A stretch of DNA of 64,000 nt. Origin: Alligator mississippiensis (Eukaryota; Chordata; Crocodylia; Alligatoridae). Within the stretch, counting starts at the first letter, position 1, and every line of letters starts with the position of its first letter. The stretch lies in the NCBI RefSeq assembly GCF_030867095.1, contig NC_081829.1, positions 87,980,261 through 88,044,260 of the forward strand, read 5' to 3'. A program made the position numbers and the translations under genes. Shown here piece after piece: positions 11,725-22,196 of the stretch. The notes beneath the pieces are model-generated. The model worked only from the letters and a program-made list of their open reading frames with translations, had not been told where the DNA came from and did no database searches.

Positions 11725-12063
11725 TTAGTTTAAAGCCCGGTGGAGCACGTCAGCCAGTCTGGCTGAGAAGAGCCTCCTCCCCAGTGGAGAGAGGTGGAGG
11801 CCATCCCTTCCCAGCAGCTCGCTGCCTCTCTCACCAAAGAGCAGGCTGTGGTCATGGAAGCCAAAGCCTTCCCGATGACACCAGCGCCGCAGTCTTTGGT
11901 TGACTACCTGGATCCTCCTCTCCCTCCTCAGCCCATACTCCAAGACTGGGAGGATCAAAGAAAACACCACCTGTGCCCCCAGACCCTTTAGCCCCGCTCC
12001 CAAATCCTTGTAGCACCTCATGACCCAGCTGGGAGTGCTCTGAGCTGTGTCATTGGTGCCCAC
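11725..12063 (-). pseudogene. CR1 ORF1 esterase (SGNH-like) domain, 5'-truncated
   Basis: The 112-residue stretch opens with MGTNDTA, preceded by in-frame sequence reading roughly LLTHVGTNDTA. GTND is the conserved block III motif of SGNH/GDSL-type esterases found in ORF1 of CR1 elements. Later segments LGAQVVFSLILPV, WCHREGFGFHDH and LLGRDGLHLSPLGRRL match the usual CR1 ORF1 C-terminus; DGLHLS carries the Asp and His expected of the catalytic dyad. The N-terminal part with the nucleophile serine block is absent because the element is truncated at about 12,085. The enzyme's role in retrotransposition is not settled; membrane or lipid action has been proposed. Confidence 0.88.
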
Positions 12064-12085
12064 ATGAGTAAGGAGCCTTACAGAA

Positions 12086-13344
12086 GATTCACTTTACAAA
12101 AAATTATTCTTCTTGGGAAACTGAGAGAAAACTGGCTTTATCTTCCCTGCGTGCTTTGATATCTCTTGGGGTGTGATGAATTTTAGCATACATTACAAAA
12201 GCCACATGCAGAACCCCCTGTAGTGCTCTGTACTTGGCTGTGCCCCCATCCAATCACTTCTGCCACCCTGGCTTCTTTCTGCAGCAAGGCTTGTGAGGGG
12301 TCCAAGTTAGGGACTGGTGAGGAAGTCTCTGCACATCTATCAAAGAATCTTTTCCTTATCTCAAGAGTGGGAACAGAATCTGTCCTTCTGTCTTTATGTC
12401 CCCAGCCTGGCATTCCTTCTTGCACCAGTTTATTACCAAAGTGATTTACTCCTTACGCCTTTTGTCTCCTTCCATTTCTTCAGGGATGTTTTGATACTTC
12501 AAGGTTTCCCAGACAGCTCTTCCTCCTCTCTGTCTGTGACAGACAAAGTGCAAGTGCTTTATTCCAGGTCAGCTTAGTGAATCTGGATACAAATTGTGAA
12601 TTTTTAGCTGTGTTTGAACCATCCAGCACTGCTTCTCCCAGGTCTTAGCAGCAGCTCTGTTTCTATTCTGGAGGACATAACAGAGACTGAATCAATCCCA
12701 GTGATGGAATTCAGATTCTGATGAACAGTGAGACATATGGATCCTCTGCAGTTTGAGGCCATAGGATCACCGAGGTAAATATTTTTTTTTTCAATTAGCT
12801 TTAGGCATATTTAAGCCAATAAGCACTTATTTCTAAAGGACTGTACAGGAGAGAATGTTACCAGGTACACTGGAAGAGCAGTGAGTCTCAACTATGTGCA
12901 TCTTACTCAAAAGTGATCACTGTAGAGAATATGATAATGGATATAGGGTTGGTCATAGGTTAGCACAAGGCTCCTTTTTTCTTTTGTACTAATAGGTTTG
13001 AAAAGTAGCTCTGTAGGGTGAACGAATGGCTCTGGGGATTGATAATGAAGCCTTTCATTTCAGCACCCAGGTTTGAGAACAGGCCATTTCAGTCTTGTTA
13101 GCATCTGATGATTGTCTCGTGCCTGGCATGAAATCACTTAGTGCTCTTAGCCCAGTTCCTTTTGAACAGGTGTCCTCACCGGAAAAAACTTTTATTACAA
13201 GTGACAGAAAATGTCACATTGGCTGATAAGGAGGCCTGAGGTGAAAGAATGAGCATCTGTATGGAAAACACATTCCCTTTTCGGATGCATTCTCTCTAAG
13301 TTGTGGAAGGAAAAGCATTGGTAGGGTAATATTCTGCCTATAGT
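12086..13344. other. Unassigned sequence between CR1 and SINE
   Basis: Mixed-composition DNA with short open frames only. I recognise no repeat family and no exon. Confidence 0.5.
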
Positions 13345-13485
13345 GTGTTTATGCCATGGCTAAGTAGAGAGACTGTGTTATGTAGGATAGGGCACCAGGC
13401 TGGGAGCCAGGAGACTTGGGTTCTGTTTTTGAGTCCTATTTGCTGCCCAGCTGCATGACCTTCAACTTCCTTGGATATGGCTACA
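13345..13485 (+). mobile_element. MIR-like tRNA-derived SINE fragment
   Basis: The stretch GGGCACCAGGCTGGGAGCC, AGGAGACTTGGGTTCTGTTT, TGCTGCCCAGCTGCATGACC matches the order of the MIR/Ther-1 type SINE: an A/B-box-derived head (TGGGAGTCAGGAGACCTGGG, GGTTC) followed by the GTGTGACCTTGGGCAA-like core. It is an old copy, plus orientation, limits approximate. Confidence 0.75.
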
Positions 13486-14069
13486 TGGCCTAATACAGAT
13501 ACCCAAGACAGCTTCAAACAAGATAACAAAGGGCCTTTGTACACACCACAAAATTGGCCTTTAAAGCAGCTTAAATGTCCTTTTGCAATGCTTTAATAGC
13601 GTTGCTGTTTGCATGTTTGGCAGCATATTCTGCTTTAAATGACTTTGGTACGTAGCACGATAAGCCACCTCCAAGGTGTTTTAGTTTGCTACGTAACAAA
13701 GTACAGCAGTGCACGGGGTGCTGGAAGCCGATGTGCTTGGGGCTTGGTGGGCCCCGCGCACCTCAGGGGCTGTGGGACCCCGTGGCAGCCCATGTAGGTA
13801 GGCTTAATTGAGAAAGAGGAAAAAAAATGTGGCCTGATCTTTCTTTTTTCCTCTCCCCGGAGCCTGCCTGAACTGTGTGTGGGCCTGGTGCTTCCCTCTG
13901 TGGCTGCAGGAGGGCCAGTGCTTCTCTCTGTGGCTGCGGCACCCTCCAGGATGGGTGCCAGCAGGTGGATGCCACATGGGGGGCCCCACACAGCTCAGGG
14001 ACTGCTCAGCCCACCAGCTCTCCCTTCCCCCTGCTGCCGAAGAGGCAGATAAGGATCAGGCCCCCAGCC
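13486..14069. other. Sequence with short inverted and direct repeats, no gene
   Basis: CCTTTAAAGCAGCTTAAAT near 13,558 is roughly inverted as CTGCTTTAAATGAC near 13,633. A short direct pair, GTGCTTC(C/T)CTCTGTGGCTGC, occurs near 13,888 and 13,918. The sequence begins GGCCTTTGTACACAC, echoing the terminus of the palindromic MITE just downstream, so the whole stretch could be part of a larger related element. No coding support. Confidence 0.4.
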
Positions 14070-14192
14070 TTGTGTACACAGTATGGGGGTTTAGTTGGTT
14101 TAATTCTCCCTATATTGAAGCGGTGTTTTTAAAAACACATCTTTTCAGTTTAGGGAGCACTAAACCGAATTAAACCCCCATCATGTGTACAA
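14070..14192. mobile_element. Palindromic MITE, 123 bp
   Basis: Almost the whole element is one inverted repeat centred on GTGTTTTTAAAAACAC (about 14,123-14,138). Ends are TTGTGTACAC and its near complement GTGTACAA; inside, GGGGGTTTA, GGTTTA and CTCCCTA pair with TAGGGAG, TAAACC and TAAACCCCC. The flanking CCAGCC at 14,064-14,069 and 14,193-14,198 is a candidate 6-bp target duplication. It is non-coding; superfamily unresolved. Confidence 0.8.
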
Positions 14193-14505
14193 CCAGCCAC
14201 AGGTACTGGAAACATGATAGGCAGGCACGGCACTCTGCCCAGGCTAATAAATCCTGCATATTACCTTGTTAATGTACTATACTACATCCAGGACTCCAGC
14301 TAACTCTACATTTCTACATTTTGCTGTATAGATGTGCTCTTTTAGCCTTTGCTTCCCCTTCCATACTTCGCCTGTTAGCTCTGTGAGGCTATCATAATAT
14401 GTTTGTACACTGTCTAGGGTAGAGAAGCCCACATCTTGGTTTTGGTCTCTAAGTTCTCATGTAATATGTATAATCAAAAAAGTTCATGCTCCAAACTAGT
14501 ACATT

Positions 14506-14632
14506 TTCATAGATTCATAGACATTAGGGTTGGAAGGGACCTCAATAGATCATCAAGTCCGACCCCCTGCATAGGCAGGAAAGAGTGCTGGGTCTAGATG
14601 ACCCCAGCCAGATGCATATCCAACCATATTTT
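14506..14632 (-). mobile_element. CR1 3'-tail fragment
   Basis: Begins TTCATAGATTCATAGACATT and continues GGTTGGAAGGGACCTC, CGACCCCCTGCATAGGCAGG and TGGGTCTAGATGACCCCAGC, the CR1 3' end in minus orientation. About 125 bases are retained, and it resembles the young copies at 38 and 41 kb more than the 3.3-kb element. Confidence 0.93.
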
Positions 14633-14698
14633 AATATCCAACATATTTTAATATGTGCTACTGAGCCACTGTTACACTGGCTGGGCATAGGTGATTAT

Positions 14699-15480
14699 TA
14701 GAACTATGCGAAGCTTCAGGCCCTGATTCGATTCGGTGGAGATTTGGCCCGATTCAGTGAATCTGAATCAAATCAGAGAACCCTTTAATCTCTCCGAATT
14801 GAACTGGAACCCTCCAAATCGATTCGGAGATATTCAGAAAGATTTGGAGGTTTGGACATAGACACAGCTTTAAATGTTTTTTCTACATACCTCAAGGTAC
14901 CGGGTGGCTCATGAATGCTGTGATGCTGGAGTGTCCCACAGGAGCGTGGGAGCCTCCCTAGTGCACTTGGCAGCAGATCCGGGAGTGGACCAGAAGCACT
15001 TCTGGGTCCAACAGAAAGCACACTGGGGGGCCCCCCTGCACCTCCTGGCTTGGTGGCTGGTGCCTCCTGGGTCTGCGGAGGGCACCCGGAGTCTCCCTGC
15101 GGCCTATTGCCTAGCTGTGGGGGCACGAGGGTGCGCCATCCCTCCCCCCCCACCCCCCGGCGCTCTCCCTGGCAGCTTCAGAAGTGGATCGGAAATATTC
15201 TGGGTTCACCACTGAGCACATGGTCCCCACCCCACTCCCGTGGGATGCTCCATCTGGCCCAGCACCGCAGTGATCATGAGCCGTGCCTGCTATCTCAAGG
15301 TATGTAGAAAAAACTTCTGTGCCTATGTCCGAATCGCTGATTCTCTGAATCAGCATCGAATCTTCAGATTCGGATTTGGCTGAATCAAATCAGGGACAGT
15401 GATCCCAATCAATGAATTGAATCACTGTCCCTGATTCAGGCTGAATCTGAATCAAATAGGACCCACTTCGCACACTCTTA
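14699..15480. mobile_element. Non-autonomous hAT transposon (GATTCG-repeat family)
   Basis: The terminal inverted repeats are TAGAACTATGCGAAG at the left and the complement of CTTCGCACACTCTTA at the right. The flanks GTGATTAT (14,691-14,698) and ATGATTAT (15,481-15,488) match at seven of eight bases, the 8-bp duplication expected of hAT. Both subterminal regions are packed with GATTCG/CGAATC and GAATCAAATC words. Both arms carry CTCAAGGTA next to TCTACATA or its complement (about 14,885 and 15,300), so the arms are long inverted repeats around a GC-rich middle. It has no transposase. Confidence 0.85.
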
Positions 15481-17963
15481 ATGATTATCTCTGGGTTTGA
15501 TACCAAATGAAAGCTCCAGTGTTTTATGTATTTAAAAAGCCTCACACTACTAATGCACTCCTATTTACACATGATAGCCTCATTCCTTTAGCTTTTTCTA
15601 TATCTGTGTCATTAATATTTTCAGCCCCATGTATCCTTAATGATCTACTTGGATGACCTGCATCATTTTAAATATTTTTTTCTTTGTAATGATTTTCCTG
15701 TTTAGATACCCATGAGATTCTGATATGTAATCAGTTTTCCCTAACAAATGACCTCCTTTAACTTCATTAGTTCAGAATTAATTTGCTAGTATGCATCCAG
15801 GATACTTAATGCCTGTGATTAGTAAAATACAGTAAAAAAGATCTTCCTTTCTTTATGGTCAAGGCAAACATTAATTAAAATCCCAATCTGTTTGCTCATT
15901 TTACGTATGGTTTAATGCAGTATAAGGATATTTTTTTTTTTCTAGTGTGGACCTTGTTTCTAGCTGAGATGGGGATGGGATTAATGGGTCTGTGTTCATA
16001 TAACATATTCAGATGGATGCATTTTGCAGAAAATATTATTTCTGTTTTAGCTCCCTCATGACATAATGAGTTGTTAAATGAACAAGCTCAGGCAGTGACA
16101 TTGTGTGCAGTGAGCAGCAGGGGGAAAGGATGGTGAGGGCTGGGGGGAGGAAGACATGTTTGCTGCTGGCTGATGCTTCCCAGCTATACTCCTCTTCCAT
16201 TCAGGCACATCAGGCTTAGCTGTCTATTGTCTGTCTTACCTCAGTCTTTCTCCCAAGAGACTTGTCTCCATCTCAGGGTGTGGGAATTAGCTACATGTTG
16301 AGATTGTAACTTTAAGCTGTTTGTAGTGTTCCCTTTTGCAAAGTGGTGGCAGCCAACCCTAGCTCAGTGATGCATTTTCTTCCCTGTCAGTTGACAGTAA
16401 GTGTACTGGCATGTTGCACAAACATACAGGCTGCTTGATGAGGCTTTAAGGATTGTGCAAAAGCATGACAAAAAGTCTTTGATTATGAGACAGCCATTTC
16501 TCCTCGAGAGGTGCAACAGTCCCAATGCATTTGCCTTGTTTTGTCCTGTTCCCCCAACTTTTGCAGTGTATTTTGATTTTTACAGTGACAGAAGGAAAAG
16601 GTTCAAATAACATATGTAAATATTCTTGCTTCCTTCTAATGTATTTTGTCTGTCTCTATCTCATCTAACCTCTTTTGCCTGACATAGAGCTGTGCTGAGA
16701 GATACTTAGGAGACAGCAATAGGTTTCTTCTCTTCCTTTTTGTTGCAGACGTGCTGAGAAACCTGTTGTATACCAGAACTCAGTTACATGAGGCATTGTA
16801 CAGACAGAACGAGCACATAGTTCCTACTCCAACAAGGGGGTGGGTGACACAAGTTCCTTTCATTTTTCATGTCCTTGTGACAAGGTATTTAGCAGAATTC
16901 ACAGATTCATTGGATTCTGACAGGTTGTGCTGTGAGCACTTCTGCTATGGCCTCTAATTTGCAACCTCTGGGTGACAAAAATTACTGTTGACAAGTCTAA
17001 GAAATCTTTCCCACAATAAGGACTTAACCATCAAATTGGGAGAGGTGCTTCTGATGTGTAGACCCAGTTCAGTCCAGTACTAAAGAGCCTCAATGACTTG
17101 TTGCTTTTGGTTCAGCTCCATTGCAGTCCATTTTTCAGCAGTTTCAGCTTGTCATCCTTTGGTACAGTTGTGCTTGTTCTTCTTTCTCTCAACTGTGTAA
17201 AATGTTCTTAAAGGTTTGTTACATTCTTACCCATTGCTTAGAGACCCTGATTCTGTTTTGGACCTCAGTCTTATCCTCTGAAACCTTGTGGATCACATTC
17301 TGAAAGGTTCATTGTACCAGATTACTTTGAAGATGGTCACCTGAGGCAGAAGAGCCCGTTAATTCAAAGTCCGCCCATGGTTGGACCTTCCTGCATGACA
17401 TTTCAAGGAGAGAAGGTAATGTTGGAGCCACATCTTTTATTCATCTGCAAGATGTCCTCAGACTTCTGTTGAAATCAGTCAGTTAACTCGTCTCTCTTCC
17501 CAAAACCCTCTCTACATGGAGATGGAAGAAATTACCTGCTCTGAATGTTCCCAGGGTTTTATTGTATTGACAAAGCTTTCTAACATTCTCCTCTTATTTG
17601 TGGCCATAGTGGACTGTTCCAAAAGATCAGACCATTGCATCACAAAGAATATGCAAGTGGATAACAGAACATCTTCCATGTTATCAGTTGGTGTACCTTT
17701 CCTGTCAAATATTAAGGGTCATTCTGCATGCAGGAGAGGACAAGGAAAATTTGTTGCCTGTTTCAGAAGTGTATTCTTTTACAAGCTTTACATGGCATCA
17801 TCTTGGAGAACCCCTGACCCTTGTCAGATGAATTACTTGCATCTAGTTGCTAGCCATGATGCTAATATCTGGAGAGCTGTACTCAATTGCCAATCATCAA
17901 TCCTTCCATCCTTGGGATACTTTTTGCCAGTACCCTAGAATAGGATTCAGACTGCAGCCTCAA
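15481..17963. other. Unassigned AT-rich sequence; no supported exon
   Basis: Contains short poly-T tracts and several open frames, the longest 140 codons at 17,516-17,938, none with a family signature that I recognise. I see no repeat boundary or splice structure strong enough to call a gene. Confidence 0.5.
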
Positions 17964-18798
17964 GCTAAGTACAGACAGTCAAAAAGCCTGAGACTGAATC
18001 AATTAAGTCTTTGTAGGTTAGGCTAAACTGCAGAGATTGAACTGATTTGTAAGTGAATAGATATTCACTTTTGATTCAGGGAATGCAGCCATATGCCTTC
18101 AGTGGCTCAAGCCAGAAGCCAGCGGGCATTAGAGCACACCTCCCAGCTTTCCAGCTCCAAGGCTTTTCCTTGCTCCCTGCTCAAGCAGAGGGGGCATGAC
18201 CAAGCCTAGAGCTAGTTGGATGCTCTGCCTGAGGGGGCAGTGCCTGCCAGGCTGAGGAGGGGGTGTATAGGGGAAAAGGTAGTGGCATTAAATTCATAAA
18301 AGTTTGAACAAGAATAGTCATTTCTCTGAAGCGAGCATGTACTGAACAGAAGGGAACAACCCTGTGGAGTCCTACTGGCTGTGATCATGGACTACAAATC
18401 CCAGAGGCACCTGGAAGCAGGAAGAAGTGATGATCAACCCTGCAGAATGCTGCTGCTATGGGTCTGGACTATGGGTCTGGACTGCAAATCCCAGAGACCT
18501 TGGGGGAAGCAGGAAGAGGAAGTGAACACACAGCCTATGCTAGGATACTAGGAAGACTCTGATTTAACTTGAACCAGGAAGAGGTCTGGGATAGAAGTTT
18601 CATAAACCGGTTTGACCTAAATCAGTTAAATCTGGCTTATTTTAAACCAGTTTCAGCCATTTTGAAACTGGTTTATGTGCACTGAGCTTCTGTTCTGGTA
18701 CAGGTTTAAATCAGTTTCTGAAGAGTTAAACTAGGGACTATGAATCTATAAATCTATGAACCTATGAAATTGGTTTATGTGTAACCTGTGTCCCTAGC
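17964..18798 (+). mobile_element. Non-autonomous DNA transposon, 5-bp-TSD family, copy 1
   Basis: Starts GCTAAGTACAGACAG and ends with the complement-like CTGTGTCCCTAGC, giving imperfect terminal inverted repeats. CTCAA flanks both sides (17,959-17,963 and 18,799-18,803). Copy 2 at 27,195-28,165 has the same ends and its own 5-bp duplication, CTGGG, so the boundary is supported twice. The outer 400 bases on the left and 250 on the right align to copy 2, but the middle module (about 18,386-18,534) lies in the opposite orientation. A 35-base CR1-tail-like insert sits at 18,734-18,768. Non-coding; 5-bp duplications occur in some hAT and Transib groups, so the superfamily is open. Confidence 0.85.
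18734..18768 (+). repeat. CR1-type terminal octamer array inside transposon copy 1
   Basis: The stretch reads GGGACTATGAATCTATAAAT followed by CTATGAACCTATGAA: four degenerate copies of the CR1 end word ATCTATGA. Copy 2 of the host transposon has no equivalent here, so this is an added insert, either an extremely short CR1 insertion or local octamer growth. Confidence 0.6.
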
Positions 18799-18803
18799 CT
18801 CAA

Positions 18804-19298
18804 AGAACAAGATACCTTTAAGCTGTAACTAGAATAATCACATCACAGGCAACTGGCAACTGTCTCTGTATCTGAGAATATGCCTGAGATTAGCTAGATT
18901 ATAAACTCTTTGGAACAGGCACTGTCTTTTTGTGTTTGCACAGTGGAGTTCTGGCATGTAACTTGTGCTCGTAGGTACATGGAGATGATGATCACCATGG
19001 ATCCCATGAACCAGCTTCTGTCTCTGCTTTTTGAAGTCATTAGTAGTTGCAGGATTTGGGCTGTAAATAAACCAAGGGAGAGCTGTGGCCACTCCATTTT
19101 TCATGTCCTGTTAGGTGAATGTGAAGCACAGGCGGCATGTGAGGTACAGATGAACACTGCTGTTCAGAAGTCTGATCACATGTGCCCATCTATTGCAGAT
19201 GCCAATCAACACCAAAGGTCAGGAATTGCTCTTTCTAAAAGTGTGTCCACACAGTCTAGGATAAAGTGCTGGTCCTACTGTGATTGGATTGTGCATGG
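18804..19298. other. Unassigned sequence
   Basis: Between two transposons. No repeat or exon recognised. Confidence 0.5.
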
Positions 19299-19725
19299 GG
19301 AGGCTGTGCAAAGCTTTGGTCCCTGATTTGATTTGGCAGAGATCCAGCCTGATTTGATGGTCGAATCTCTGAATCCAAGTCGAATCAAAGGACCCTTTAA
19401 TTTCTCCGAATCAAATCAGAACCCTCTGAATCGATTTGGAAAGATTCGGCGATTCGGACAAAGACACAGCTTTAAATGTTTTTTCTACATACTTCAAGGT
19501 AGCAGAGGCTCATGAATGCTGTGATGCTGGGGCACATGGAGCGTCCCACAGAAGCACAGGGGACTCCCTAGTGCGCTCAGCCGCAGACCTGGAAGTGGAC
19601 TAGAAGTACTTTTGGTCCATTTCCAGGTCCACCGGGGAGCAACTGCCTCTGCAGCAATGGCTGCTTTTGCAGCTCCCCTCCAGCACCACAAAGGCAGCGT
19701 TTGTGGCTGCTGCTCCATTCACTGC
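19299..19725. mobile_element. Left part of a hAT (GATTCG-repeat family) copy
   Basis: Begins GAGGCTGTGCAAAGCTTTGG and then follows the same order as the copies at 14,699 and 51,349: TTTGATTTGG words, CCCTTTAAT, GAATCGATTTGG, GACACAGCTTTAAATG, TCTACATACTTCAAGGTA, GAATGCTGTGATGCTGGG. The match fades at about 19,725 and no right terminus is present, so the right half is deleted. Confidence 0.75.
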
Positions 19726-21426
19726 TCTCACTTACATTACCGATTCCTTGGTAACCTAAGCAAAGAAGGGATTTAGGCGTTCTCACTGCTGCTTCTGTTC
19801 AGTCACGTGCAGAGACTGGAAGCAGGTGAATAGGAGTTCTGTAGGGAGATGATAGTAGCCTGTCAGAGATGATGCCAGGGTTAATTTGCTCTTTTCCTTA
19901 CAGACTAGATTGGAATAGGCACTCATCCTCTTAGGCTAGGCCTAAGCTTGCACTTTCTTATATCACACAGCTCTCTCTCTCTCTTTCTTAGCAAAAACTG
20001 TTTTTGTTTCTCAGTCAGTAGCTGGGTATGGAGTCGATCAGTGTTGGATTTCAAATTAAGATAAAACTGAAATTCATTCTAACCCAAGGAGTATTATTTT
20101 TGGACTCATTCCAAAAGCATCTCTGAGCCCGGTGTGTTTCATCCCTTTATTCCTCGGAGTGCAGTCTCTGATTTCCATGTCACTAGGCTGAGAGGTGTAG
20201 TATGCAGCTCACGTACCTGCCCCTATCATCCAATCTACAGAACTGTATTTACATTAGTTTTTGAAGGCTGGTGCTGCTCTGCTGTCTCATTGGATGTGAA
20301 GTGTTGCAGTGGTGGCCTTTGAACAGGGAAAGATGGGGTTGGAGGGCAGTAAAATGGGGCAAATGGCCTGATAAATTGATCCTACTGTATTCATAGAAAT
20401 AAACTTTGCTATGAGATTTAGGCAATCAATTTAGATCTCCTGAAGGAAAGGAGATTGAAAACACTAAAGCAATTTATTACCTTGTAAATCTGGGGGGAAA
20501 TCGTAAGTAGCACTTAAATTTAACTACTTGCAAAGGCAAATAAAGAAAACTGTAATATTTCACAAAGCCATAATCCACTACATTATGAATACATTTTTTC
20601 TCATTTTGATGTGGAGAAAATAACATACTACTTTTTCCTTTAAAAAAATCTCCTCTAGAGCAGCATCCAGGAATACCAAGTGAGGGGATTTACTATTGTT
20701 TCTGATTTTATTCTTTGTGCTTTCTTACAATTTGCATAAAACACTTTGCTAGGATTTTTTTTTCTCTTTCATATTGCTTTACTTCAAGTTTTCAGCACAA
20801 TAAGTGTTTTGCCCGTGAGGCCTATATCTAATGTTGGTTCATTTTAAACGTCTTTTCCCATTTAAATGTTAGTCCAGAAAACCAAAATGATTGTAATCGA
20901 ATGAGCATGCTCAATGTATAGTTTGTATGGCTACAGGGTGATTTTTTTGGTGTAATTCAAATGCTCCTAGAAAACAGGAGATGGACAATTCAGGAGCTGT
21001 TCTATGAAGAGTTTTGCTCAGGGCAATATTTACTCAGAGGTGGATTATAAAAATAAGAGGTGGCATCTGAGAAAAGATGAAGAACACAATGGGCTAATAT
21101 CTGCTCTTGTACAGCTGGGCAAATCCACTGAAGAAACAGAGTAGCACTGATGCAGCCGAAAGCCAAGTTTGACCTCTATTATGTCTCTAACAGTGTTTCA
21201 GGGTAAGAAAGCATTTTAAAGTCCAAGCAGTTCACTGTACAAACAAAAAATTAGGGAGCGATCACAGCAATACCCTGAGACTCAGGCAAGCTGCCAGCAT
21301 GCGTCTTCACCGTCCTTCCAGGCTTTCTAGGTAAGGCATTTTGTGGAACTTCACTCTCCTGGCTCAAAACAAAAGCAAGTGATGGGGGAAAAAATTGGTT
21401 CCAGTTCAGCAAGATAAATGATTAAA
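19726..21426. other. AT-rich sequence, no gene
   Basis: Contains a CT-rich microsatellite near 19,972-19,989. GGGCAAATCCACTGA-type phrases near 21,117 resemble a widespread ancient amniote repeat, but the match is too short to name. The stretch 20,440-20,780 looks unique and could be conserved non-coding DNA; I cannot test that. Confidence 0.45.
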
Positions 21427-21766
21427 GGCTTGTCTACCTGGGGAGGTCGACCAATGTACCTATTTCGCAATAACTAGTCCTCTGCAGGTATTCCAGTATA
21501 ATTGCCCATGTAGGCACTCTATCTTAAAATAAAAATGAACTTTTATTTTGGAATAATTGCTCCATTTTGAAAGCAAAGTAATTATCCTAGAAGAAAGTCA
21601 CACTTCTTCTAGTTTGTGTCCACCAGATAGGTATTCTGGAATAGCTATGCTGGTAATCACTTGGGATTACTCTATTTTGCATGGTCCCAGTCACAATCTT
21701 GCATTCTTGTGCAAGATGCACTGTTATTTTAATTTGGCCATTTAAATGTCATGTGTAGGTCCAGCC
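21427..21766. mobile_element. MITE-like element with short TIRs
   Basis: Starts GGCTTGTCTACCTGG and ends TGTGTAGGTCCAGCC, whose complement GGCTGGACCTACACA gives an imperfect inverted terminus. The inside has repeated phrases TATTTTGGAATAATTGC and TATTCTGGAATAGCTATG typical of AT-rich sauropsid MITEs. Target duplication not resolved. Confidence 0.6.
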
Positions 21767-21936
21767 AAGCTTTCAGTCATCAGTAAATTGTTGTCAGATT
21801 TGTGCACAAGCACCACAGCACAAAGAAAATGCAACACTGCATATTTGGGCTCTGAAGGATCATATGTTTTGTTAAATGGATGAGATTGTATAGGGTGAAA
21901 TTCCTCCTTATGTAGGGAACCTACACAGACCCATGA

Positions 21937-22196
21937 GGTGCGTCCACTTATGCAGACACATGCACTTGCAGCATTTTAAATAGTAGCAGCACAAATTTGT
22001 GCTGGAGATTTGTGCCTCAGCATATGTTCCTGAACATGCATTTTGGTGTGGGACAAATTGTGCTACTTGGAGCAAACTGACCCTACCCAGCTCCTCCTGG
22101 ATCTTTTGCCAGGGGGAGCTAGAGACTGAGGCCAGCACAGGTATAAAAAGCTGCCCTGGTGAACAGCTCAGAGCTACTTGCCCACAGGAACCTCTA
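21937..22196. mobile_element. Fragment related to the 60.4-kb TIR element
   Basis: The left part reads GGTGCGTCCACTTATGCAGA, then GCAGCACAAATTTGTGCTG and GCATATGTTCC. These phrases parallel the first 130 bases of the element at 60,394 (CACATCCCCATATGCAGG, GCACTAATTTGTGCTGCTG). The right boundary is unclear because a second element starts at 22,197. Confidence 0.5.

Larger units (their letters stand above)
8789..12085 (-). mobile_element. Near full-length CR1 LINE, inactivated
   Basis: A minus-strand CR1 whose 3' end is at about 8,789 and whose sequence runs back to about 12,085, inside ORF1. In transcription order it carries the C-terminal part of ORF1 (esterase-like), the ORF2 endonuclease, a linker, the reverse transcriptase and the 3' tail, the standard CR1 arrangement. 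The first part of ORF1 and the 5' UTR are missing, as is usual for 5'-truncated CR1. ORF2 is spread over several frames and its polymerase active site is changed, so the copy is dead. It is more diverged than the copies at 38 and 41 kb, hence probably older. Confidence 0.95.

Noticed and set aside
17516-17938. Plus-strand open frame of 140 codons
   Set aside because: No start or splice context and no family I recognise. Left as unassigned sequence; a translated search would decide.
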